A stretch of 64,000 nt of DNA from Teredinibacter turnerae T7901 (GCF_000023025.1 NC_012997.1:2911125-2975124); one strand, 5' to 3'. Counted from the first letter of the stretch, positions 21,701 through 31,255 are shown. The notes: generated by a model not told the origin, from the letters alone. A program made the numbers and translations.

Positions 21701-24700
21701 ATAAACTTAGTGCATCGCCATCCGGGTCCAGATCATTCACCAATACACCTTCGGCAGCGGAAATATGAATCGCCCCCCGCTCGAGCACGCTGTAGCTATC
21801 ACTCTGCCCTTCTGGTTTATCGTTCACGTCAATCACGTCAATCGAAAATGGCGCAAGCGACTTTTGCTCGACTCCGTCACTGACGGAAATCACAATATTT
21901 GGATAACTGCCTACATCCTCGTTCGCAGGTGTGCCGGTAATTTCACCGCGCGCGGTATTAAAGAATGCCCAACCAGGTAAATTTGCCACACTGAAGACTA
22001 AGCTATCCTGGTCGGCGTCTGTCGCCGTTGGCGTGAACAGGTAATTTGCATCCTGTTCGACAGTCGACGGTGCCGTGCCCGATATTACCGGGGCATCATT
22101 AACCGCTGTGACTGTTACGGTAACGGTACCGTAATTGGAAGCCGCAGCTTCATTATCGGAAACCACATAGGTGAATGAATCGGTACCGTTAAAATCGGCG
22201 TCCGGGGTATAACCCAATGAGCCATCACCATTGTTTAACAGGTTTCCGTGCGCTGGTTGAGTAACCAATAGCAGCGAACTTAAGAGCACACTGCCATCCA
22301 CATCGGTGTCGTTAGCCAAGGGTTGAATAATCACCGGCGTATCTTCTGCCGTGGTTACCTCATCGTTTTCAGCCACAGGCTCATCGTTCACGCTGTCAAC
22401 GGTGATGGAGACAATCGCCGCTGCGGACCAGACGCCGCTGTTGTCCTTCAACCGGTAACTAAAACTGTCTAAACCAGCGTAATTCGAACTGGCGGTATAA
22501 AGCACTATACCGCCCGCTTGCACGACAGCCGTACCAAATGCCGGTGGATTAACAATTTGCAGCGAACTCAAATCCAGACTGCCATCAATATCAACATCGT
22601 TGCCAGCAACATTAATGTGAATGGGCGCATCCTCATCGGTGCGTACCAGATCGGGATTCGCGACAGGCGCATCGTTAATACCGTTGATCGTAAGAGCAAC
22701 CGTGGCGATATTCGAAGCCGCCCCCAGATTGTCTTTCACAATATAGGCAAAACTGTCATTGCCAAAATAATTTGCGGACGGTGTATAGGTCACCGCACCG
22801 GTCCCAGCATCCACTTGCGTAGCTCCATGTGCTGGCGCGGTAACCACCTGAACCGTACTCAAATTCAATGCGCCGTCCACGTCGCTATCATTTGTTAGCA
22901 CGTTAACCACAACCTGAGTGTCTTCATCCAGGGATGCTGCTTCATTCACGGCAACCGGCAGATCATTTACACCGGTAACGTTGATTACCACAATCGCGAC
23001 ATTCGACCTGAGCCCTGCGGCGTCGGTAACTGAATACGACAGTGAGTCAGAACCATTGAAGTTTGTCGCCGGAATATAACGGATACTACCAGCGACTACC
23101 GACGCCGTTCCGTGAGCTGGCAGCGCTGTAATAGTCAGGCTCGACAAATCGAAAGAATCATTCGCATCTACATCGGTATCATTCGCGAGCACATCAATAT
23201 CAATGGTGACATCTTCCGGTGTCGATGCGGAATCCGCGACCGCAACAGGCGCGTCGTTTACAGGCAATACGACAACGGTAACTTCCGTTGCAGCGGAAAC
23301 ATCACCGGAAAGATCGTGAACCATATAGGTAAAAGTATCGGTGCCGGTGAAATCTGCGTTTGGAGTATAAGTGACGATACCGCTTGCCGTGTCCACACTG
23401 GCAGTACCATTTGCCGGCAAAGTCGCAACAACACTGGCGGGATTAATAGTGTCGTCAACATCCGTATCGTTGGCTAACACCAGAATTTGTACTGCAGTAT
23501 CTTCCTGTGTGGTCACACTGTCGGCCACCGCATTTGGTGCATCGTTGACGGCGGCAATATCAATCGGCACCGTGGCCAGAGATGCGAGCGGGCTGCCGTC
23601 TGTATCGCGCGCGGCCACCGACAAACTTGCAGCCGCCGTGCCGAATACATTTTCGCTCCCTCTGAATTTAATCGCCGCCGCACTACTAAAATACGTATTA
23701 ATAGCAGTGATTGTTCCGGTCAAGGTAATTGCGCCGGAGCTCAATTGGCTGATCGCCACTTCACTGGTACTCGCGGGAGCCGGAAGCTCGCCACCAGACA
23801 GCGCCAACAGCACCATCACCGATGTACTATCCACGTCAGCAACTGCGAGGTTTGTAGTATCCAGCGTAGACAGCGTGTCTTCCTGTGCATTAAACCGTGC
23901 TGGCGCGCTCGCGAGCGTAGGCAAATCGTTCACGTTAGTGACGGTAATGTTAAAGGCAGGCAAGCTGGTTTTTGCTCCCGTCGCATCCACCGCAGAAATA
24001 ATAATCCCGCTCCAAATGCCTACATCGTCGTTTTCAGGTGTACCTTGGAGCTGTCCGTTACCACTATAAAAATTCGCCCAGTCCGGTTTATTGGCTATTT
24101 CAAAATGGATGCTATCGCCAACATCCACATCAGTCGCTACAGGCATAAAAAAGTACGCTGAGTCTTCATCGACAGCGGTCGGCGGCGTGCCTGAAATAAC
24201 CGGCGGATCATTCGCATTGATCACCGCGATCGAAAATGCTGTCAAACTGTCACTGCTGTTTGCTGCGTCGGTTACGGTAATAACGATATTGGTGTAGCTA
24301 CCAACATCCTGGTTGCCAGGGGCACCGCTCAGCGTTCCTGTAGCAGAATTAAACGTCGCCCATGCAGGCTTGTTGCTAATGGAAAAGGCATGGCTATCGC
24401 CAACATCAACGTCCAGCAGCGCTGGCGTAAAACTGTAAGTGAGATCCTGCACCACGGCGGTTGCTGGTGTACCGCTCAACACCGGAGCGTCATTGGTATT
24501 TATTACAGTTAAATCGAAACCTGGCAAACTAACGGACGCACCGGAACTATCGGTAACCGTAATCACAATATTTTGCGTAACACCAACATCTGCGTTAACG
24601 GGTGTGCCGGTCAGCGCCCCCGTTGTTGTGTTAAACGCGGCCCATGCAGGTTTGTTGGCGATACTGAAACTGATCGTCTGGTTAAGGTTGGCGTCGCTCG

Positions 24701-27700
24701 CCGTCGGCGTAAAACTGTAGGCACTGTCCTCCTGCACGGATGGCGAGGGACTACCACTGATCACGGGATCATAGTCGGGTGTGGTTTCAGTAATGGAAGG
24801 GACATCCACCACATGATTTAATTTGGTCGAGCGGTCCTGCCATACCAGAACAAAATTATTGTCCACTTGGTAGTCAAGATTAACCACCAGTGACCATTGA
24901 TGATCAACTACCGTCGTTGTTGCCAAAGGTGTGGAAGAATCTGCCGCGCCATCGTTGTCCGCGTCGCGATAAACTGCCACTTCTGTCGCATTAATCGTAT
25001 GCGTACCGGCAAGTGTATAGCTTGCCCCCTGTTGACTGGTCGCACTCGCGGGTGTTGTAACCACAAGGCTGACAGGCTCGGTTGCGTAGGTTATCGCTAA
25101 TTGCCCCGCAACAACGTTTTTAAGCAAATTATTTTCTGCGTCGTCGACCGTATTTGCAGGCAGGTCGACCGTCACCACACCAGGTGAAGAAGGGATAATA
25201 TCCGCCGTGTAGGTAGCGCCACTACCAGTGAAGTTAGCTACACTGCCGTTGCCTACCACAAGGTCGGTATCACTAAACCCGCTGACATCGCGCGGAAAAT
25301 ATATGGTAATCGGTATACTTGCGGCGTAAGTGAGGCTGGAAACCGAAGACACAATAACCGGTAATAACTGATCTACCATAAGCACTGCGTACGCACTGCC
25401 AAACTCGTAAGTGCTGCTGTCGATATCGGCTTGCAACTTCCCGCTATTAATGGAATAGCTGCCGGGATTAGCATTCGCGGGTAGATTTAAAGTCACGTCA
25501 AAACTACAAGAGGCCGATGGCGCTAGCTCCCCCCCGGCAAAAACCAAGGTTGTTGTTCCGACCACCGTTGAACTCGGGCCGCAGGGCGCAGTAGGCAAAC
25601 TGGACGCGGTTAAGCCGCTCATCACAGAACTAAACGTGTCTGAAAATTGAATATTGGTAGCTGCACCGCCGGTAGCCGCATTCGCGATGGTGTAGCGCAG
25701 AGTCACACTGCCACCGGCGAGTGCAGAGCTGGATAAAAACGCCTTACTGAAGGCCAACCCCGATACGGTTGTTGTTTTCGAAGCCGCTGGAGACCGGACA
25801 CTACTCGCACTAACCAACGCACTGACTTCCGAGCTGGTAAGCGTGAACCCGCCCGGAGTTGCCTCTGGCGGAATAACAACGGCTACCGTGAACTCACAAC
25901 TCTCCCCTGCACTCAACAATCCACTGGCAAATGTCAGCACCGACGTGCCAGTAATACTGGAGCCAGTTCCGCAAATATCATTTAGCGGTAGCCCGCTTGC
26001 AGCCAAGCCGGTTAGCGCCTGATCCAGATCCAACGAAAACTGAATGCCACTCGCAGATGCAGTCGCGGCATTACCATGGCGCAACTTAAAATGTAAATCC
26101 GCGGTTTCGCCCGGCTCAAAAATATCTTTGTCTGTTGCGATGCTGAGCAGAGGCGCGGCATATACGGAAAGCACACTGGAGGAACGGCCGCTGTACCTTA
26201 TCGCCCCGTTGATTGTGGCGGATATGTAGCTGCTGGTAAACGTATAGGCGCCGGGCAATGCGGAGTCCTGCAAAACAAACCCTACGTCGAAAGTACAGTC
26301 TGCTCCCGCGGCCAATGTTCCTCCCGACATTAACACCGAAGACTCATCCCGGGCGCTGTCGTAACTCAATGAAAAAGTCGAACCCGCGCCACAACTTCCT
26401 GTAGCGGGTAACTGGGAAAGCCCAAGCGATGGCAGAACGGTCGAGTACGGCAGAGTGAAATTAATACCCGCCGCGGTATTGGCCGTACTCGTATTAGTCA
26501 ACGTAAAGCGTGCATTAACAACCTCCCCTGCGGCCGCGCTCGACTGCAAAAAGCTTAGGTCGAGCAAGGGCGCTGCCTGTACAACCAGGGTGCCAGACGC
26601 GGCGGGTTTAGTGGTCGGGTTGTCCAACGTCAGGTTCACCGCACTGGTCGTTGTACTGTAGCTACCAGAAGCTACGTTGGTGGGAACAGATACTTCCACA
26701 TCGAAGGTACATTCGTCTTCAGGAGGAACCGACGCACCGGCCACCGTCAACATAGAAGAGCCGGAAGAGGTTGAACCGGGGCCGCAAAATCCATTAGCGG
26801 GCAACCCTGAAACAACGAGTCCGGAAATCGCGGAGTTCAGGTCGTGAGTGAATGAAATATCCGTCGCACTGCTCACCCGTTCAGCATTTTTGATGGTGTA
26901 GGTAATCGTTGCTGTTTCCCCGGCGGCCAATAATTCCGGCAACGTTGCCTTCAAAAACGGCTTAACCACACGTAAACGAGCAGACGTGGGGCCACTGGGG
27001 TTCGCACCATTTTGACTGAGTTGGCCGCTAAGATAGTCATAATTCCCTGGGTAGGCTGCAGTAACGTTCGCCGAAATCGTACAGGAGGCTCCCGCAGCGA
27101 CTCCCCCCAAACTGTGGGTCAGGCTATTAGTGCCGGGAAGCGCTTGCACAGTTGGTGTAAATGTTTGCGTACAGGTGGAGGCAACTTCCGGATTTGCTGT
27201 GAACATTAGCCCTGCAGGTAATGAAGTGGTTAAACTGAGCAATAGCGCATTCGAACCGTTAAGCGTGTTGTCCACGGTAAAAATCAAGCGAGAAATACCG
27301 CCCTCCGCGATCTCGCTGGGCGTAAATACAGCCGAAAAGCCCGGGCGTGCGGCATCGACGGTCAACGTAGAATTCGTGGTTCCTGAACTGCCCTCGCTCG
27401 ACGTAATACCGCCCGACTCAAAATTGAAACTACCTGCGGAACTGGTGGTTACATCCAAAGACATCGAACAGCTTGCACCGCCAGCAAGTCGAAAACCCGA
27501 AAAGGCAATTGTGTCACCATTTTCTGGCGCACTTGTAATAACACCAAGGCAATTTTCATTTAAGCGAATGGGCCCCTTAATTGTCATACCAGCGGGGAGA
27601 GTATCGTTTAGTACAATATTCGACGCTGACGCGACATTGCCGGAATTATCAAACGTATAAGTCAGGGTTGACGTTGCACCGGGCCCGATCGTACTGGGAG

Positions 27701-27803
27701 AGAATCCAATCGAGATACTGGGAGGTGCTGCGAGTACCGGTAGAACTGCAAAGCCAGCAATGAGACTACAAACATAACGAACCGAACTTTTAACGAAACT
27801 CAT
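18717..27803 (-). CDS. Giant multidomain surface protein with C-terminal outer-membrane barrel
   Basis: About 3028 residues from ATG 27803, whose first ~26 residues form a signal peptide ending PVLAA (a GTG at 27857 would add 18). In order: six DUF11-like repeats of ~130 aa, each with a Cys pair (about 30-811); Ig-like domains; three putative-Ig cadherin-like repeats (about 1011-1294); five tandem-95 cadherin repeats with EDT...VLANDTDVD (about 1419-1904); three further repeats of both types; an FG-GAP/VCBS propeller with Ca-binding DVNGDGYPD-type loops (about 2303-2658); another DUF11; a GlyGly-CTERM-like segment; and a ~200-aa beta-barrel ending SASYSL. Probably a Ca-dependent adhesin or scaffold at the cell surface. 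It stands alone, divergent from three exported small proteins. Confidence 0.85.
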   Translation of the reverse strand: MSFVKSSVRYVCSLIAGFAVLPVLAAPPSISIGFSPSTIGPGATSTLTYTFDNSGNVASASNIVLNDTLPAGMTIKGPIRLNENCLGVITSAPENGDTIAFSGFRLAGGASCSMSLDVTTSSAGSFNFESGGITSSEGSSGTTNSTLTVDAARPGFSAVFTPSEIAEGGISRLIFTVDNTLNGSNALLLSLTTSLPAGLMFTANPEVASTCTQTFTPTVQALPGTNSLTHSLGGVAAGASCTISANVTAAYPGNYDYLSGQLSQNGANPSGPTSARLRVVKPFLKATLPELLAAGETATITYTIKNAERVSSATDISFTHDLNSAISGLVVSGLPANGFCGPGSTSSGSSMLTVAGASVPPEDECTFDVEVSVPTNVASGSYSTTTSAVNLTLDNPTTKPAASGTLVVQAAPLLDLSFLQSSAAAGEVVNARFTLTNTSTANTAAGINFTLPYSTVLPSLGLSQLPATGSCGAGSTFSLSYDSARDESSVLMSGGTLAAGADCTFDVGFVLQDSALPGAYTFTSSYISATINGAIRYSGRSSSVLSVYAAPLLSIATDKDIFEPGETADLHFKLRHGNAATASASGIQFSLDLDQALTGLAASGLPLNDICGTGSSITGTSVLTFASGLLSAGESCEFTVAVVIPPEATPGGFTLTSSEVSALVSASSVRSPAASKTTTVSGLAFSKAFLSSSALAGGSVTLRYTIANAATGGAATNIQFSDTFSSVMSGLTASSLPTAPCGPSSTVVGTTTLVFAGGELAPSASCSFDVTLNLPANANPGSYSINSGKLQADIDSSTYEFGSAYAVLMVDQLLPVIVSSVSSLTYAASIPITIYFPRDVSGFSDTDLVVGNGSVANFTGSGATYTADIIPSSPGVVTVDLPANTVDDAENNLLKNVVAGQLAITYATEPVSLVVTTPASATSQQGASYTLAGTHTINATEVAVYRDADNDGAADSSTPLATTTVVDHQWSLVVNLDYQVDNNFVLVWQDRSTKLNHVVDVPSITETTPDYDPVISGSPSPSVQEDSAYSFTPTASDANLNQTISFSIANKPAWAAFNTTTGALTGTPVNADVGVTQNIVITVTDSSGASVSLPGFDLTVINTNDAPVLSGTPATAVVQDLTYSFTPALLDVDVGDSHAFSISNKPAWATFNSATGTLSGAPGNQDVGSYTNIVITVTDAANSSDSLTAFSIAVINANDPPVISGTPPTAVDEDSAYFFMPVATDVDVGDSIHFEIANKPDWANFYSGNGQLQGTPENDDVGIWSGIIISAVDATGAKTSLPAFNITVTNVNDLPTLASAPARFNAQEDTLSTLDTTNLAVADVDSTSVMVLLALSGGELPAPASTSEVAISQLSSGAITLTGTITAINTYFSSAAAIKFRGSENVFGTAAASLSVAARDTDGSPLASLATVPIDIAAVNDAPNAVADSVTTQEDTAVQILVLANDTDVDDTINPASVVATLPANGTASVDTASGIVTYTPNADFTGTDTFTYMVHDLSGDVSAATEVTVVVLPVNDAPVAVADSASTPEDVTIDIDVLANDTDVDANDSFDLSSLTITALPAHGTASVVAGSIRYIPATNFNGSDSLSYSVTDAAGLRSNVAIVVINVTGVNDLPVAVNEAASLDEDTQVVVNVLTNDSDVDGALNLSTVQVVTAPAHGATQVDAGTGAVTYTPSANYFGNDSFAYIVKDNLGAASNIATVALTINGINDAPVANPDLVRTDEDAPIHINVAGNDVDIDGSLDLSSLQIVNPPAFGTAVVQAGGIVLYTASSNYAGLDSFSYRLKDNSGVWSAAAIVSITVDSVNDEPVAENDEVTTAEDTPVIIQPLANDTDVDGSVLLSSLLLVTQPAHGNLLNNGDGSLGYTPDADFNGTDSFTYVVSDNEAAASNYGTVTVTVTAVNDAPVISGTAPSTVEQDANYLFTPTATDADQDSLVFSVANLPGWAFFNTARGEITGTPANEDVGSYPNIVISVSDGVEQKSLAPFSIDVIDVNDKPEGQSDSYSVLERGAIHISAAEGVLVNDLDPDGDALSLLLVSEPSSAAAFELNDDGSFTYQHNGGPARSDQFVYQLSDGLLDSAPVTVYISIAEVNDPPIFVSTPESTVARVASEYQYPVRVNDPDSAVALTLVGGPSWLQVENSILAGTPPFDSEGSYDLVLRASDGEFDVEQAFTLDVISQDAAQLTLEPRWAGVPALLDEPLELAITIQHELGTDVNAILEVAFAGAGGSIDSVDSDCAAVSESVFECPTAMSEGSLRQYAFKLTPHAEGDIAVQLQLREVDANKVLAAVATDVSVGKQAVSRGNIKFGLSGATAIARLGDGASGNRDFVVGTQRDMPLRLVRYKVIDNSVSELGEIDDLGETAKLLAADVDMDGLADVVAINAAGDGSAVYYGQSDGRYLPAMSDQAMPLAEEGELADVNGDGYPDLLLGGNGANIYLYLNRAGRFDLAPRIINLPVVTRHFGLVSASGQADVAGRLAIATGEQLMVVGFDFAVGNLAKPGAALHTVVEKAATTSLPIEGITALHIADLDGDGDAEIIVGRAHSLDTGEAGVSIIHVTATNTMTLSSTLGNASVSQLAVADFNGDQQLDILVYNENGALQRYYATGSPGGYALTHTVIYERDATVIAEDFNGDTMADILSYRPAQERVDIFLLGEGEVQGATGDLSLSASAAAGSAANYWINYRFTVTNQSMAAQEDVVTWTQLPDGMTVVSLPDNCEAFTTLVRCDLGDIAAGADASLAVVLGSDSSVEQFAVTTRAESSAYETAITDNKQQQSLSGIFTQTDVKVTKHGGGGALGWSWLMVGLLLVRRRYWALLAALLGWSGTANAGEDGSWRTHVNSLVAGKFRFEAGLAIAHSDWDRAGFQKALDEVTQESDLSVSRSLSVSSQWFVGYQLQPWLDLEAGYISLGKADLAVAAVTTDADQVSTLIAERYPVYGAGPFAGVRALYVLDETADVFFRAGLWSWQQEYDVTLGEQSHTYERSATDLLVGVGVSFNFSPRWGAAFSLSTVKMEDSVKQIVALSASYSL
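19320..19433 (-). other. GlyGly-CTERM-like segment followed by a second signal-peptide-like segment
   Basis: Inside the giant gene, a run of four Gly is followed by ALGWSWLMVGLLLVRRR. This has the Gly-rich, single-helix, basic-cluster layout of rhombosortase (GlyGly-CTERM) signals, which normally sit at the extreme C-terminus. Directly after comes YWALLAALLGWSGTANA, which resembles a signal peptide with an A-x-A cleavage site, and then the barrel domain. An in-frame ATG at 19398-19400 could start the barrel separately, but no Shine-Dalgarno sequence is evident. This is an interpretation of the sequence pattern only. Confidence 0.6.
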
Positions 27804-28136
27804 TAGCGGAGCCAACCTTTTTTGCTCTGAAATAGCCGTTCGCGCAATCAGCCGCACCGTCGCGCACGCTAGGCATTAATTAATAAGGGAATTTTTAATC
27901 AAGAATCACAACCAAGGCATTGCACATTCTTTTGGGCACAACCACCTTTTAAACTACCGTTGGACAAGCCCGCGCCGACTACACGCACGGATTCAGGACG
28001 ACAACTACAGATTTCGCAGCGCCTGTGTATCTATACAACCAACCCGCTTTCAACAACCAACCCGTTCGATCTTAAAACAAGTAAACCTATGCGCTTTGGG
28101 ATGGACTGCTTAATCTAAAAATTAAGACCTTTTGGC

Positions 28137-28184
28137 TCGAAACCTCTTTTGAAACCTCTGTTGAAACCTCTGTTGAAACCTCTA
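28137..28184. repeat. Four tandem copies of a 12-bp repeat in the divergent gap
   Basis: TTGAAACCTCTG is repeated four times head to tail (28137-28148 TCGAAACCTCTT, then two exact copies, then TTGAAACCTCTA). It lies in the 723-bp gap between the giant protein gene and the divergent lipoprotein gene; I see no supported gene in this gap. The repeat could be a regulator binding array or simple slippage. Confidence 0.8.
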
Positions 28185-28526
28185 AAGCTTAGCAGTCGAC
28201 CGCGATTTTTTGGAAAATTCACGAAAATTATTTACACGCCAACCGTGCGACTCGCGACGCAACCGAAAGAGCAAGAAATTCTGGACCAACGGCAGTCGCA
28301 AGCGACCGGCGAGCAACGCAAACTAAGAAGAAAATAAAATGCAGATGGCGCCAAATAGACTATATTGATTATGGCTTATTAAAAACGCTCGATCCTTTTC
28401 TCCGAATAAACTCTGCCTTCGCAAACCAAGGCAGTGATTAACCAATTTCGTTTAAAGGCCTTCGATGCCTGATTCCAGGCAGCGAAATTGAGTTTCAATC
28501 TACGTCTGCAAATGCGCCCTTAACCT

Positions 28527-28922
28527 ATGACCATTGTGAGAATTTTTTTTATCACAGCCGCGTTACTGTTCGTTTCTTCGTGCAAGGAAAATACGGCCGA
28601 TTCTCAACCAGAGGCTATACCGACTGCGCCGACAATCCCCCCTTCTTCGGAACCCACGGAGATTCCACAAGACACCGGTGACAATCAAACACCGCCAGCA
28701 GACATAGATCAGAACTGGCAAAGCGGTGCAGAACCCGATAACTCTAGCTCCGAACACTCTAGCGCCGACAGCACCGATACAGATGCCCCTGGCGTAGCGC
28801 AATATGCGGACAGCGATAGCCAGTGGGACCCCAGTGCAAACGAACAGCACAGCGGCACAGATTCAGGATCGTCGAACGGTGCCGGGTCCGCAGTGGATAG
28901 CGACTCAACAATCCCTAACTAA
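28527..28922 (+). CDS. Acidic low-complexity lipoprotein
   Basis: A 131-residue protein with a lipoprotein signal: hydrophobic FFITAALLF followed by the lipobox-like VSSC (Cys19). The mature part is almost entirely Ser, Thr, Asp, Glu, Pro and Gly with no predicted fold, typical of a flexible stalk or spacer. No family recognised. It is the first of three same-strand genes (28527, 28983, 29422) for exported proteins, divergent from the giant surface protein, which suggests envelope or surface roles. Confidence 0.7.
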   Translation: MTIVRIFFITAALLFVSSCKENTADSQPEAIPTAPTIPPSSEPTEIPQDTGDNQTPPADIDQNWQSGAEPDNSSSEHSSADSTDTDAPGVAQYADSDSQWDPSANEQHSGTDSGSSNGAGSAVDSDSTIPN

Positions 28923-28982
28923 TTAAGAGCTTCCACCTACATTTACAACTTGCAGTAATCCATCAGCGCAGGAACTGATTAA

Positions 28983-29387
28983 ATGAACATAACCAAACAA
29001 CTTGCCGGATGCGTCTTTGCCCTGCTCTCCGCATATTCCTATGCCGGGGACGCACCTTTTGCAACTGTAGGCGTTCGCGCTACAAGTATAGAAGTGCAGC
29101 CAAACGTGTCGATCGATGCAATGGCAATACGTATCAGTGGGCCCAATTTAAGCTTTCAAAAACCCCTAACCCCTGCCGGGGAAAGCCTCAGTATTGACCA
29201 GCTAGGCTTGGTCGATGCCGGAACCTACCGCTACGAGATTACTGGTGTCACCTTCACTGGCGAAACTGAGCGTGTGAATGGAAATGGTCGGGCGCCAGGC
29301 GCCGTCTTAAAGAAAAGCGTTGTCGAAAATGCATCCGGGGAATTTACATTCGACGGGCGCGTTTTAATATCACCAACAACTCGATAA
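28983..29387 (+). CDS. Hypothetical exported protein
   Basis: A 134-residue protein with a signal peptide (MNITKQLAGCVFALLSAYSYAG). The mature part has beta-rich segments, including DAGTYRYEITGVTF, and ends VLISPTTR. I do not recognise a family. It lies 60 bp after the lipoprotein gene and 34 bp before the next exported protein, so the three may be one operon. No cysteines remain after the signal peptide. Confidence 0.7.
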   Translation: MNITKQLAGCVFALLSAYSYAGDAPFATVGVRATSIEVQPNVSIDAMAIRISGPNLSFQKPLTPAGESLSIDQLGLVDAGTYRYEITGVTFTGETERVNGNGRAPGAVLKKSVVENASGEFTFDGRVLISPTTR

Positions 29388-29421
29388 CCTGAGCGAACAG
29401 CATTAAAGGTAGAGCCTCATT

Positions 29422-30414
29422 ATGAACACCCGCGTCTCAATCCTGGTTAGCACCGCGCTGCTCGTTGCCGCCCAAAACAGTATCGCAGACCAAGTATTTA
29501 CCGACGATATCATCGTTTCGGGCAGCACTTGTATTGGCTTCGACTGTGTCAACGGAGAAAGCTTTTCCTATGACACTCTCAAACTCAAAGAAAACAACCT
29601 TCGCATACGCTTCACTGATACAAGTAACTCAGGTAGCTTCCCTAAGCGCGACTGGCAAATCACGATTAACGACAGCGCAAACGGTGGCGAGGAGTATTTT
29701 GCAGTTGAGGATATCGATGCGGGCACCAAACCTTTTTACGTAGGCGGCAATGCACCGGACTCAGCATTGCGGGTTAACCCCAACGGATTTGTCGGCCTGG
29801 GCACCAGCACGCCACTGGTAAACCTGGATATTAAAAGCAACAACACGCCGACGCTGCGCCTGGAGCAAGACTTTACCGGCGGCTTCTCAGCACAGTCCTG
29901 GGATATTGGCGGTAACGAAGCCAATTTCTTTATCCGCGATGTAACCAATAATGGCCTGGCTCCGTTTAAAATTATTCCTGGTGCACCGGACTCCAGCTTT
30001 TTTATCGCGTCCGATGGCGATTTAGGGCTGCTTACCGCAACGCCGGACGGCCCACTGGATGTCGCCCACCCCGCAGACGCAAACAATCACGCATTATTGG
30101 TAGCACCTTCTGGCGAGGTGGGCATAAACATCGATAATGGCTTCACGCCACAAGGGTTACTCGACGTGCAAACCTCGGGCGGTGAATCCCGGTTTCGCGT
30201 CGAAAGCGACGGCACAGTAAAGCTCAGTGATTCCTGGCAGGTTACCGGCGTAGACGGGGGCAGCTTAACACTTCAATCTACAAGCAATGCCGCAACCAAA
30301 ATTGAACTGAAAGACGATGGCTCTATTATTATTGGTGGCGGTATCACCGTAGACTCGTCAGGGGACGTCACTGTAACCAACCTGACAGTAACCGGCACCT
30401 GCACCGGCTGCTGA
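29422..30414 (+). CDS. Exported beta-repeat protein resembling fibre or spike proteins
   Basis: A 330-residue protein with a signal peptide (about 1-22). The body carries repeated stretches such as GFVGLGTSTPLVNLDI, GDLGLLTATPDGPLDV and GEVGINIDNGFTPQGLLDV. These match the 'VGIGT..P...L.V' repeats of bacterial and phage tail-fibre-like surface proteins. No intramolecular chaperone domain follows; the end is GTCTGC, with two Cys near an early pair (residues around 37 and 42). It is the last gene of the exported trio. Binding or structural function is inferred from the repeat type only. Confidence 0.7.
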   Translation: MNTRVSILVSTALLVAAQNSIADQVFTDDIIVSGSTCIGFDCVNGESFSYDTLKLKENNLRIRFTDTSNSGSFPKRDWQITINDSANGGEEYFAVEDIDAGTKPFYVGGNAPDSALRVNPNGFVGLGTSTPLVNLDIKSNNTPTLRLEQDFTGGFSAQSWDIGGNEANFFIRDVTNNGLAPFKIIPGAPDSSFFIASDGDLGLLTATPDGPLDVAHPADANNHALLVAPSGEVGINIDNGFTPQGLLDVQTSGGESRFRVESDGTVKLSDSWQVTGVDGGSLTLQSTSNAATKIELKDDGSIIIGGGITVDSSGDVTVTNLTVTGTCTGC

Positions 30415-30502
30415 GCAATTCGACAGAGGTTCCTCTAGCTTAAACGCGTGGCCGCGAGGGTCACGCCAAACTCACCCCACAATTGTCGCTAGCGGCATAA
30501 CT

Positions 30503-31078
30503 TCAAGACACGATTTCTATTTCAGCCACAGGCTTTCCACCCTTAAACAAGGGGGATGGTCGGCTTTTACCCAGTAGAAGGCCCTTCCCCATAAATTTTA
30601 AAATTTTTGGCAAGAAGCTTTTTGGGAAGGTTGCATGCGCATCCGCAGGCATAGGACCACGCGCATGCTTACCAAAAGCGCGCAAGGTAACCGGGCCAAT
30701 AGCGGCGCTTTTATCCGCAGCACTGTCAAACTGCATTAATTTAACCGAAAGGCCGACAAACGGCACGTGGGCGGATTTCATGGTATTTGCCAACGGCGTA
30801 TTGCAGCAGGCGGTATACCAGCGAAAAAGCCCTTTGGGTTTCAATTGCAATGCGCGTATATGCTCTGCCCCTTCCGTAATTGTAAAATACGCAGGGTAGG
30901 TTTGAAAAAGCTCAGACCCGCCGCTACTGTCGAGCACAAAATCTTCGCGCCCAAGCTTCGCAGCGAACGCCTGACAATCGCAACACAAACAGGCCACATG
31001 AAAAAAATCGCCCGGCACAACGTTTAATTCACCCTTAACCGCACCACAACTACAAGCCAGCGGAACCACCTTGGACAT
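30503..31078 (-). CDS. GFA-like / DUF6151-type zinc-binding protein
   Basis: A 191-residue protein with cysteine motifs like those of the GFA/CENP-V fold: CSCG near the N-terminus, ACLCCDCQAFA, and YTACCNTPL in the middle. The arrangement agrees with DUF6151 proteins, which bind zinc and have unknown reactions. The start is ATG 31078, with AGGAGGGG 5 nt upstream, rather than an upstream in-frame ATG at 31099. No operon partner; it converges on the exported trio. Confidence 0.75.
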   Translation of the reverse strand: MSKVVPLACSCGAVKGELNVVPGDFFHVACLCCDCQAFAAKLGREDFVLDSSGGSELFQTYPAYFTITEGAEHIRALQLKPKGLFRWYTACCNTPLANTMKSAHVPFVGLSVKLMQFDSAADKSAAIGPVTLRAFGKHARGPMPADAHATFPKSFLPKILKFMGKGLLLGKSRPSPLFKGGKPVAEIEIVS

Positions 31079-31255
31079 AGAGCCCCTCCTGTTTATCAAA
31101 AGTTTCCTTGGAATATATAGGAACCAAAGTGAAAAAAATTAGATACCTGATCTGCGCCACAGCTCTATGAGCCTTGCCACCTAAGCTTACCAGCACTATC
31201 CAGCGCCGCCCACAAGGCTACCGCTCAACCGGCCCGAAACCCTGAACCCTATACT

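Noticed and set aside
28149-28337. Plus-strand open stretch of 62 codons across the 12-bp repeats
   Set aside because: Only a TTG start, no ribosome-binding site, and the product begins with a repeat artefact (LKPLLKPLL) caused by the tandem repeat.
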